DNA of 48,436 nt, taken from positions 1 to 48,436 of the IMG/VR virus record IMGVR_UViG_3300009285_003636. One strand, written 5' to 3'. Below are positions 17,278 to 23,922 of this stretch, piece after piece. The notes beneath the pieces were generated by a model that searched no databases, was not told the DNA's origin, and worked only from the letters and a program-made list of their open reading frames with translations. Made by a program: the position numbers and the translations under genes. Position 1 is the first letter of the stretch. Each line of letters starts with the position of its first letter. The DNA is from a virus.

Positions 17278-17281
17278 GGAG

Positions 17282-17449
17282 ATGATAACTTATAAAATTA
17301 CCATTCCGGCTTTTACTAGAGAAATTGAAGCCGAGAACGAAGCAGAGGCGCTTGAGCAGTTTAATTTTGATTATGACTGCGCTCAAGATGATCCGGAGTG
17401 GCAACAGCCGATTATTAAAGTTATAGAAAAAAATGAAGAAAAAATATAA
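17282..17449 (+). CDS. Small acidic early protein
   Basis: 55 residues, strongly acidic. It starts MITYKITIPAFTREIEAENEAEALEQF, the pattern of a short beta-strand followed by a D/E-rich helix, as in small DpnD/PcfM-like and other E-x-A-E-x-A-L-E-Q-F domains. The start is preceded by GGAG. The end overlaps the next gene by 17 bases. DNA mimicry is possible from charge but unproven. Confidence 0.55.
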   Translation: MITYKITIPAFTREIEAENEAEALEQFNFDYDCAQDDPEWQQPIIKVIEKNEEKI

Positions 17450-17669
17450 GTGGAACGAAGTCCGGAGTGGGACTAAAATCACTTTAGAGAAAGATATTAC
17501 GCTTAAGAGTTTCAACGATGAAACTAGAGACTTGAAAGCCGGCAAGTATTTTATCACCGGCTTCTGGGTTGATATGTGTGGGTTGGGTAAAAAGAAAGAC
17601 AGCTTGAATGATGTGTGTATCAAGTCCACGGAGTTACTAGCGTTTAGAGAAATATCAAATGCTCTATAA
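17433..17669 (+). CDS. Small unknown early protein
   Basis: 78 residues (MKKKYKWNEVRSGTKITLEKD..). It reads like a small beta-barrel: TKITLEKDITLKSF, DLKAGKYFITGFWVD, DVCIKSTELLAFREI. No family recognised. It overlaps its neighbours on both sides (17 and 11 bases), placing it in one translation unit with the sliding clamp. Confidence 0.55.
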   Translation: MKKKYKWNEVRSGTKITLEKDITLKSFNDETRDLKAGKYFITGFWVDMCGLGKKKDSLNDVCIKSTELLAFREISNAL

Positions 17670-18246
17670 TAGACACAACCTAGCCGTGGCCGGTGTCGCT
17701 TCCGACAGCAGTATCAAGCCGGTGCTGTCCGGTGTGATGTTCACGAAAGACAAGACGGTAGCAACCGACAGTTACCGGCTCGTTGAAATAAGCGTGCATA
17801 AAGACGCTAGGGTGGATGAGTTTCCGAAAGTGCAGGGCATAAGTGCTATGCAAGGGATTAAGCCGTTCATTGTCTGGGCTAAGGGACTGAAAGAGATTAA
17901 GATACCGAAAAGCTCTCTACCCATGCTTGAGAATGTGGCTATCAAGCACGTTGACGATCAAGGTATTGAGTTTATCACTACTGATCTTGAAACGGTTGAT
18001 ATCAAGCGAGTAAAACGTATCAACGAGACGTTTCCGGACTATGAAAAGATATTTCCTGTCGGTGAGCCGTTAGCGGAAGTGGAAGTCAATGCGGAGTATT
18101 TAGCGGAAGTAGTGAAGATACTCGGTAAGCTCGACAGCATGAGCAGAGTGAAGATAAAGCTCTACGGAACACTGAAGCCTTTGGTGTTTGAAGCCGGTAA
18201 CGATAAACAGAGAGGACGCGGGCTTCTTATGCCTATGAATAAGTGA
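17659..18246 (+). CDS. Shortened DnaN-like sliding clamp
   Basis: 195 residues, against about 366 for cellular DnaN. SGVMFTKDKTVATDSYRLVEIS corresponds to the middle domain of bacterial beta clamps (xxGMLF..RTVATDGHRLAV). FPDYEKIFP is the conserved link before domain 3. The end (VKIKLYGTLKPLVFEAG..GRGLLMPMN) matches the DnaN C-terminal strand with its MPM motif. So domain 2 and the second half of domain 3 are visible; domain 1 is absent. It would tether a polymerase or other clamp-binding proteins. No polymerase gene is in the window. How a ring forms from such a short chain is open. Confidence 0.8.
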   Translation: MLYNRHNLAVAGVASDSSIKPVLSGVMFTKDKTVATDSYRLVEISVHKDARVDEFPKVQGISAMQGIKPFIVWAKGLKEIKIPKSSLPMLENVAIKHVDDQGIEFITTDLETVDIKRVKRINETFPDYEKIFPVGEPLAEVEVNAEYLAEVVKILGKLDSMSRVKIKLYGTLKPLVFEAGNDKQRGRGLLMPMNK

Positions 18247-18250
18247 TAGA

Positions 18251-18318
18251 ATGGCTCTTGGTAGTGGTGTCAAAGACTAAACGAAGTGTTGACATCACTA
18301 ACGAGGAGCTATCCTCGG
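18251..18318 (+). ncRNA. Two-hairpin RNA element, copy C
   Basis: The box ATGGCTCTTGGT is followed by hairpin 1, AGTGGTGTCA (18263-18272) with TGACATCACT (18290-18299), ten pairs with one G-U. Hairpin 2 is CGAGGA (18302-18307), loop GCTA, TCCTCG (18312-18317). GGACATTA follows and matches the CATTA box of copies A and B. The downstream A-rich box is not kept. Instead the copy leads into a further ~400 noncoding bases. Confidence 0.65.
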
Positions 18319-18720
18319 ACATTACGAGAATGACTTGTGTGAGGGTCGCTCTACGCTACCCCTTAATTGCACAAGTGCTGGCGTAGTGCCGAACAGCTTT
18401 TCGGATACCGGTGTGTCTTTTAGATACACATTGCGGGCGGAGATGCTATCTCTTATACGCTAGAGAAACTAAAAGGCGTTGGCAACTTGGAATTAGACAG
18501 GTAATGCGAAGATAACATTTAGTTATGTTCTGTATGTCCAGTGAACGGGAAACCGGTTAAATAGCTCCCTGCTGTTATAGGATCATGCTACGAATAACCT
18601 AGTCGGTTGCAATACCGAGTTCGAGAGAACGCAGACACTAAAGCGCTCTCTCGAGCGAACCTTGCGCCTTGACATATCTCATAGTGAACCGGCGATTAAA
18701 GTAGCGTGCGTGTTTTCGCT
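18319..18720 (+). ncRNA. Candidate large structured noncoding RNA
   Basis: About 400 bases with no convincing reading frame in a genome that is otherwise packed. Stems seen: ACTTGTG 18333-18339 with CACAAGT 18370-18376; GGGT/ACCC at 18343/18358 whose loop CTACGC (18351-18356) can pair with GCGTAG (18381-18386), a pseudoknot; CCGAA/TTCGG 18389-18404; an 8-pair stem 18411-18429; GAGAT/ATCTC 18440-18452; AACAT/ATGTT 18514-18529; a GAAA-loop hairpin near 18546; TCGGT/ACCGA 18603-18618; TCGAGAG/CTCTCGA 18621-18654. It does not match tRNA, tmRNA, RNase P or group I/II intron cores by eye. A GOLLD/ROOL-like phage RNA or a new class is possible. Confidence 0.55.
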
Positions 18721-18972
18721 ATGAGTCGTCAGGTCGCAAGGGAGTTAATCAATAACCAATACATGCAAATACCAGAAATAAATTGTACTCGGTGCGGAGA
18801 AAAACAATGGTCAGTAGCAGATCAAAAGTATGTTGAACTGTTTGATCTCTGTTGGAATTGTGATCGCCGGCGCTGGCATGAAGGGATTATTACTCTTCAT
18901 ACGTTTGAGACTAGAGAAAAACAAGCATCAGATGGGGCGCTCATGTTCGAAAGCCGGAGAGAAAACACATGA
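18721..18972 (+). CDS. Zinc-ribbon protein
   Basis: 83 residues from the ATG at 18721. An upstream in-frame GTG at 18706 adds five residues without support. INCTRCGEKQWSVADQKYVELFDLCWNCDRRRW contains CxxC...CxxC, one zinc ribbon. The C-terminal half is charged. The stop overlaps the recombinase start (ATGA), so the two are translated together. Likely a DNA or RNA-binding accessory. Confidence 0.65.
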   Translation: MSRQVARELINNQYMQIPEINCTRCGEKQWSVADQKYVELFDLCWNCDRRRWHEGIITLHTFETREKQASDGALMFESRRENT

Positions 18973-19520
18973 TCACACCGAAACGCAATATCAAATTTCT
19001 TGAGGAAGCGGAGATCAGACAGATCATCAATGCTATTCCAGATGACAGTCGGGGCCGGCGTGATCGGGCGCTTCTTGAAGTGTTATTCAGCACTGGTTTG
19101 CGTATCTCTGAAGCGTTGACGCTCTCGGATGCTCCGTTCGTAAAGGAGACGAAAGGTACGTTAGAATTAAGCATCACTGGCAAGGCAGGTTGGCAGAGAG
19201 TTATCTTTATCTCTCCAATAGCACTCAAGGTGGTTAAAAACTATTTGAAGTTTCGAACTGATAGTAACTTGCATCTCTTCCCTATCACGGCCCGTAGAGC
19301 GCAAATGATGATCAAGGAGAGAGCTAAGAAGGCCGGTATTGAAAAGCGTGTTACTCCGCACATGCTCCGACATTCGTTTGCGACTGATCTATTGCGTAAG
19401 GGTGTGGATATACGATTAGTGCAACAATTTTTAGGACACAGAAGTCTTAATAATACTATGATTTATACTCATGTGACTAACAACCAATTAAAAGAAGTGC
19501 ATAAGAAATTATATAAATGA
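18969..19520 (+). CDS. Tyrosine recombinase, catalytic domain only
   Basis: 183 residues with the complete catalytic set: R45 (STGLRISEAL), K72 (ITGKAG), H131-x-x-R134 (HMLRHSFATDL), H157 (FLGHRSL) and nucleophile Y166 (MIYTHV). The usual ~80-110-residue N-terminal core-binding domain is missing; the protein starts directly at the helix before the first Arg. XerC/D-type phrasing is clear. Such short integrase-like enzymes may integrate, resolve multimers or need a partner such as the coupled zinc-ribbon protein. No att core or direct repeat was identified nearby. Confidence 0.85.
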   Translation: MITPKRNIKFLEEAEIRQIINAIPDDSRGRRDRALLEVLFSTGLRISEALTLSDAPFVKETKGTLELSITGKAGWQRVIFISPIALKVVKNYLKFRTDSNLHLFPITARRAQMMIKERAKKAGIEKRVTPHMLRHSFATDLLRKGVDIRLVQQFLGHRSLNNTMIYTHVTNNQLKEVHKKLYK

Positions 19521-19816
19521 CAAAACTCTATTACACCGCACCTCCGGATGAGGCATTCGAGGAGATGAAGAAAGCGTGTCTTGATGTGTGGGGGCAGTAT
19601 AAAAATAGCCCGGGTGGGTACATGGAAGAAAAAACTAGCCGGATTAAGGATATCGGGAATGTACAGGACAACTTTATGTACATGCTTGCGATGTTTGATC
19701 AGAATAATCAGCGTATGGTAATTAGCAAATTAAGTGGTGAAACTAAAAACGAGGTAAGGGCACGGATGATTGATGGTGGAAATGATTATTATTATTTATT
19801 TGAAATTGGGTTATGA
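19517..19816 (+). CDS. Unknown early protein
   Basis: 99 residues, not recognised. It is helical at the start (PPDEAFEEMKKACLDVWGQYKN), then has VQDNFMYMLAMFDQNNQRMVISKLSGETKNEVRARM and an aromatic end. The ATG overlaps the recombinase stop (ATGA), and its own stop overlaps the next start, so it belongs to the recombinase-SNF2 operon. Confidence 0.6.
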   Translation: MTKLYYTAPPDEAFEEMKKACLDVWGQYKNSPGGYMEEKTSRIKDIGNVQDNFMYMLAMFDQNNQRMVISKLSGETKNEVRARMIDGGNDYYYLFEIGL

Positions 19817-20103
19817 AAAAATTAAACATTGAAATTACAAAGGCGCAACTTACGGGATTTAATGTGCAACTTGATCCAGAAGATCAACAAGTCAAGGTGT
19901 CAGCTACCATTGCCTTAATGACAGAGGGCGGGAAAGGTATCACGGACTATACCATTTGTACTCATTGCTGGAATGATAAAGACAAATTTACTCTACCAAT
20001 AGCTTGTATAAAGCCGATAACGAAAATATGCCAAGAGTTAGAGGTTGTGGTGGTTGAGCATTGCATGGATTCGGTATTGAAATTATCAGCACCTAAAGAA
20101 TAA
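19813..20103 (+). CDS. Unknown early protein
   Basis: 96 residues, beta-rich (MKKLNIEITKAQLTGFNVQLDPEDQQVKVSATIALMT) with Cys at three places (TICTHCWN, IACIKPITKICQ, EHCMDS). No family recognised. Coupled to the preceding gene by an ATGA overlap. The alternating pattern recalls single-domain proteins next to clamp and nuclease genes in other phages, but the resemblance is too weak to name. Confidence 0.55.
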   Translation: MKKLNIEITKAQLTGFNVQLDPEDQQVKVSATIALMTEGGKGITDYTICTHCWNDKDKFTLPIACIKPITKICQELEVVVVEHCMDSVLKLSAPKE

Positions 20104-20105
20104 GA

Positions 20106-20288
20106 ATGAACAAGAAAAAAACAATAGAAGTATTGGAGATAATAGCAAAAGATGCACAAGACGATGCTAGAAATTTCGATGGTCAATCGTTCACTGGTAA
20201 AACAGTCGGAACGTATTTCGGAAATCACGGAGCATCAATCGCTTCACTTGCAGAAATTGTCAAAGATATTCTAGAAGAAAAGTTATGA
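20106..20288 (+). CDS. Small unknown early protein
   Basis: 60 residues, helical and charged: MNKKKTIEVLEIIAKDAQDDARNFDGQSFTGKTVGTYFGNHGASIASLAEIVKDIL. Its gene starts two bases after the previous stop and overlaps the SNF2 start (ATGA). Unknown function; possibly an accessory of the helicase. Confidence 0.55.
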   Translation: MNKKKTIEVLEIIAKDAQDDARNFDGQSFTGKTVGTYFGNHGASIASLAEIVKDILEEKL

Positions 20289-21910
20289 AAGCCATTAAAC
20301 GCGGAGACAAAATAGAGATTAGCTTCCCTTATGATGAACGTCTGATCGCTCTCGCCCGCTCTTTTATCGGTAGAGAATATTCGCCGAGTACAAAAACGTG
20401 GTTTATACCTCTTGTCGGTGCCGGTTACGCTGTTGAGAAACTTCGCCGGTGGCAGTTTCAGATTGATCCGGCTGTGGATAAAGCTGTGGAGGATGAGGAT
20501 AAGTTGACGGTAGAGGCCGAGGCACTTGCGGTCATGGATGATACGGAGTTCGAGACTCCGCTTCCTCTCTTTCCATTTCAAAAAGTAGGGTCGGCGTTTT
20601 TATACAAGATCGGGTCCGGACTCTTGGGAGATGAGATGGGCCTCGGTAAAACCGTGCAAGCACTTGCAGTAGCAGAGAAAGTGAAGGCAGAAAAGATTTT
20701 AATCTTTTGTCCGGCTTCGGTTAAATGGCAATGGGCGCAAGAGATCGAGAAGTTTCTCGGAAAACAGGATACGAGAGTTGTTGAAGGAGGTAAGTTAAGG
20801 CGCTGGGATATATGGAAAGAGGATCACCGTTTCTATATTGCGAATTATGAGTTGTTATTAAGGGATTTTGATTTAATGAATGTGCGAGAATGGGATTTAA
20901 TAGTAGTTGATGAGGCTACCAAGATCAGTAATCCGCGAGCGAGACAAAGTAAGTTAGTTAAAAAGCTCCGAGGCAAGCGCCGGATAGCTATGACCGGTAC
21001 GCCGGTATCGAACAGAGCGCAAGAAGTATGGAATGTAGTGGATTTTTGCGTACCGGGCGCTATGGGTAAGTATTGGGATTTTCAGAATCGTTATTGTTTG
21101 AAGAATCAGTGGGGAGGAATATATGGTTACACGAACATGGACGAGCTTCAGCAAAAACTTAAGCGTTATATGATCCGAAGGAAGAAGATTGATGTGCTTC
21201 CGGAGTTACCGGAGAAGATCAGTACTGACATTCCTTTCGAACTCTCTGATAAGGAAATGTCTCTCTATAAGAACATCAAAAAAGAGATTCTCTTCGAGAT
21301 CAACAAAACCGACATCAACAAGATCGAACGACCTATGACGATCCAGTTTACTTTAGTAAAAATGCTCCGGCTTAGACAACTTACGGATTCGATGGAGCTT
21401 TTGGGTGAGTCGCAAAAATCATCAAAACTTGATGTATTGAGAGAGTTACTTAGCGAGGCCCTCACCAACGGTAAAAAAGCGATTGTATTTACGCAATTTG
21501 CAGAAATGGCTGATATTTTAGAGCGGAAACTGGCGGAATGGAGGCCGTTGAAGATTAGCGGTAAGATTCAGGAAGAATATAAAGATGTGGTGGCTCGATT
21601 TAATGAAGTTGAAGAACAGAAGGTTCTTATTATGACCAGTGCCGGACAGTTTGGCTTGAATATCCAGCGCGCCTCTGTCATTTTCCACTACGATCAGGAG
21701 TGGAGTTTAGCGAAGATGCAACAGCGAGAAGGGAGAGCTCACCGGATTGGTCAGAAAGATACGGTGATGATCTATAACCTCTTGGCGAAAGGAACGATTG
21801 ATTATTACGTTAAAAAAGTTCTTCATGGCAAGGCGGAGTTATCAAATCAAGTGCTGGGAGATATCCCGATGAACATGGAGGATATTAAACAAATACTAAA
21901 CTATGAATAA
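20285..21910 (+). CDS. SNF2-family helicase/translocase with HARP-like N-terminus
   Basis: 541 residues. Residues 1-60 (IEISFPYDERLIALARSFIGREYSPSTKTWFIPL) follow the HARP-domain pattern of SMARCAL1-type annealing helicases. The SF2 core has GDEMGLGKT (115-123, Walker A), VVDEATKI (a DEAT box in place of DEAH), MTGTPVSN (motif III), and in the second lobe KAIVFTQFAEM, TSAGQFGLNIQRAS and QREGRAHRIGQ (motifs V-VI). It probably remodels forks or anneals single strands during phage replication. It closes an operon of coupled small genes. Length is that of a minimal SNF2 protein. Confidence 0.9.
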   Translation: MKAIKRGDKIEISFPYDERLIALARSFIGREYSPSTKTWFIPLVGAGYAVEKLRRWQFQIDPAVDKAVEDEDKLTVEAEALAVMDDTEFETPLPLFPFQKVGSAFLYKIGSGLLGDEMGLGKTVQALAVAEKVKAEKILIFCPASVKWQWAQEIEKFLGKQDTRVVEGGKLRRWDIWKEDHRFYIANYELLLRDFDLMNVREWDLIVVDEATKISNPRARQSKLVKKLRGKRRIAMTGTPVSNRAQEVWNVVDFCVPGAMGKYWDFQNRYCLKNQWGGIYGYTNMDELQQKLKRYMIRRKKIDVLPELPEKISTDIPFELSDKEMSLYKNIKKEILFEINKTDINKIERPMTIQFTLVKMLRLRQLTDSMELLGESQKSSKLDVLRELLSEALTNGKKAIVFTQFAEMADILERKLAEWRPLKISGKIQEEYKDVVARFNEVEEQKVLIMTSAGQFGLNIQRASVIFHYDQEWSLAKMQQREGRAHRIGQKDTVMIYNLLAKGTIDYYVKKVLHGKAELSNQVLGDIPMNMEDIKQILNYE

Positions 21911-22055
21911 AACATTTGGAGACAAAGTATTGCCAGCTATTTTGTTTTGGGGATTACTAATTCTTATGGGTTGGTATTTTATGAAAAATGATGACAGTTA
22001 TTTAATTGATCCTTATTGGCCGGATGAGGGAGCTGATGTGCATATTTACCGATAA
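21903..22055 (+). CDS. Small single-span membrane protein
   Basis: 50 residues: short polar start, hydrophobic segment VLPAILFWGLLILMGWYF, then an acidic aromatic tail (NDDSYLIDPYWPDEGADVHIY). It overlaps the SNF2 end by 8 bases and shares one base with the next start (TAATG). One membrane span is predicted. Role unknown. Confidence 0.55.
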   Translation: MNKTFGDKVLPAILFWGLLILMGWYFMKNDDSYLIDPYWPDEGADVHIYR

Positions 22056-22429
22056 TGAGACCGCTTGAAGAGACTCAAATAATTCAGTTTTGCAGAATCT
22101 GTGAAACAGAGTTTGACAACAAGAAGTCTAACTTGTGTGATGTCCATCAAAGAATGTATAAGAAATACAATATTTATTTATGGCTGATGACCCAGTCGGT
22201 AAAATATCAAGAAGAGTATTTAAGAGAGAGACGTAGAAAGCTTCGATTTAGAGAAAGAGACCCGAGATACTATACTCCCGAAAAATTGAAAGTGAGAGCA
22301 ACCGTCCGTCACAGAAAAATAGCGTTAAAGAGTTTACACCGAAGACGTAAAGAGAAGATCAAGGCGGGGATTATCAAGCCGAAGAAGCGTATATACAAGA
22401 AATGCCGGAGGATGCCGTGGTGGGATTAA
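22055..22429 (+). CDS. Basic zinc-finger-like protein
   Basis: 124 residues. FCRICETEF..SNLCDVHQRMY gives a CxxC...CxxH site at the N-terminus. The rest is extremely Arg/Lys-rich (LRERRRKLRFRERD, VRHRKIALKSLHRRRKEKI), suggesting nucleic-acid binding. It is the last gene of the rightward block and overlaps the convergent ATPase stop by four bases. Confidence 0.6.
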   Translation: MRPLEETQIIQFCRICETEFDNKKSNLCDVHQRMYKKYNIYLWLMTQSVKYQEEYLRERRRKLRFRERDPRYYTPEKLKVRATVRHRKIALKSLHRRRKEKIKAGIIKPKKRIYKKCRRMPWWD

Positions 22430-23679
22430 AAGTTATCAAAGGCCTCATTTGCTGACTCTTCTTCAACTACTGTACCGCCCTCGGCCTTAGCTATCTCTTC
22501 AGTTAGTTCCTCTCCTTCAGTTTTAACATGTTCAAATTTTTGTATCATCTCACGATACTTCGGTTTCAGACTCCATTTGTCACTCCTTCCGCCTCCTTTA
22601 GCTCGGTCTATTACTTCAAGAGCATTGAGATCCTCACACCAACGTCTAACAGTGCCGGTCGGGAAATTTGTCTTAATACCTAAACCGGCTGTTTCAATCA
22701 CGTCATATTGGGCGAGAACAACTAAGACTCGACGCTTCGACTTAGTAATAGAGTCAAGATCAAGTTTATAGAGAATCTCGTGATCGCTCGGCAGTAAGTC
22801 CGCCTTACCGGTGTCGTTAAAGTTGATGCACATCAGAGCCATAGCCACCGTCTGAAGCTGGGCCGCAAAACGGGTCGGCATCTCCGGCGGGTATGCTTCG
22901 GTTATTTCCTTATTTGGACTGCGCCATTCACGCTCTACAGCCGAACGCGCGCGAGTAGCAAGTTCAGCAATCTCCAATAATTCTTCTCGAAGAGCATGTT
23001 TAATTTTCGGCATTTTTTCGGGTAGTTTGAATTCGTCAAGAAGATAATGATGAACAGCTTGTTGAACTTTAGCGCGCATTTCTTTCATCTTTCCGGACTC
23101 TTGATTTTCCATTGTTCGTCTAGCGGCATCAACACGATCCGGCTGAATCATGTTGTACATAAGAAAACGCTCACCCATAGAAGCATAGAGTTCTCGCAGG
23201 GAATGAATAGCATAAGTAGCGCCGGCAATGACGGTGATCTTGCCTTCCCATGAGACAGTTTCTCCTGTACCAAAGGTTTTATCAAATTTGCCTCCGTAGA
23301 TGGCCCGAAGTTGGCCCATGATCGCTCCGCGCTCGTCTTTGTTTTCCGATAAAAGTGTGGTGAAATCCTCGAAGGTAATGATGCCGTTCGTAATTTTTAG
23401 AAGGAGCGATGTCTCTTGTCCGGTTTTCTTCTGTCCGGAAACGAATGTCCTTGACGTGAGTGTTGAGAGAGGATGGACGTGGGAGAGTCCACTTAGGGTT
23501 TTGATCAACTCGGTCTTAAGACCCCCGGGCGGAGCCACGATGAAGGTCCAGACTGGATCTGAAGGGAGCCAGTGAGAAATAGCCAGTGCCATAAGGAGCT
23601 TGATGATGTGAGGGTCTTCGAGAAGATATACACTTTTTACGACATCTTCAACGTGTTTGATTCCTTCGTTTTGGGTCAT
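22426..23679 (-). CDS. AAA-type ATPase, probable replication helicase or loader
   Basis: 417 residues. IVAPPGGLKTELIKTL (residues 48-63) is the Walker A loop and GIITFEDFTTLL (about 98-109) a Walker B-like strand. VIAGATYAIHSL and MGERFLMYNM fit sensor and arginine-finger regions of AAA+ or SF3-like proteins. The C-terminal part (DLDSITKSKRRVLVVLAQYDVIETAGLGIKTN..TVRRWCEDLNALEVIDRAKGGG) is a winged-helix-like unit. Next to a HerA-like ATPase and the CHC2 protein, a role in replication start or unwinding is likely. No DnaB-type helicase is present in the window. The precise family could not be named. Confidence 0.65.
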   Translation of the reverse strand: MTQNEGIKHVEDVVKSVYLLEDPHIIKLLMALAISHWLPSDPVWTFIVAPPGGLKTELIKTLSGLSHVHPLSTLTSRTFVSGQKKTGQETSLLLKITNGIITFEDFTTLLSENKDERGAIMGQLRAIYGGKFDKTFGTGETVSWEGKITVIAGATYAIHSLRELYASMGERFLMYNMIQPDRVDAARRTMENQESGKMKEMRAKVQQAVHHYLLDEFKLPEKMPKIKHALREELLEIAELATRARSAVEREWRSPNKEITEAYPPEMPTRFAAQLQTVAMALMCINFNDTGKADLLPSDHEILYKLDLDSITKSKRRVLVVLAQYDVIETAGLGIKTNFPTGTVRRWCEDLNALEVIDRAKGGGRSDKWSLKPKYREMIQKFEHVKTEGEELTEEIAKAEGGTVVEEESANEAFDNF

Positions 23680-23691
23680 TGGGGTTAATAT

Positions 23692-23922
23692 TTAATTCAT
23701 GTGGAATAGACTTTTGATCCAGTAGACAAGATGCTGCCATTTAGTGCCGTGCGATTTAGAAACAAGAGGAGCTGTGTCGTTTGTAGGTTTTATTTCTTTC
23801 TTTTTGAGAGCCTCCTTACGAGCCTCGTTTTGAATTTCTAGTCGGCGAGATATGATTTTTCCTCTTCGGCTTCGTTCATAAACTCCTCGTTTTTCTTGAA
23901 TTTTTTGGAGTTTTGATTTCAT
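23692..23922 (-). CDS. Small basic protein
   Basis: 76 residues, Lys/Arg-rich helix (MKSKLQKIQEKRGVYERSRRGKIISRRLEIQNEARKEALKKKE) with a short C-terminal hydrophobic/aromatic tail (WQHLVYWIKSLFHMN). The start overlaps the stop of the HerA-like gene (ATGA), so it is translated with it. Perhaps a partner or DNA-binding adaptor. No family recognised. Confidence 0.55.
   Translation of the reverse strand: MKSKLQKIQEKRGVYERSRRGKIISRRLEIQNEARKEALKKKEIKPTNDTAPLVSKSHGTKWQHLVYWIKSLFHMN

Noticed and set aside
18319-18720. Group I or II intron, tmRNA or tRNA
   Set aside because: No intron R/S core or domain V sequence, no tag peptide, no T-loop; flanking genes are intact.
20475-20483. DnaA-box-like TGTGGATAA
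   Set aside because: Inside the SNF2 coding sequence without other origin features; likely chance.
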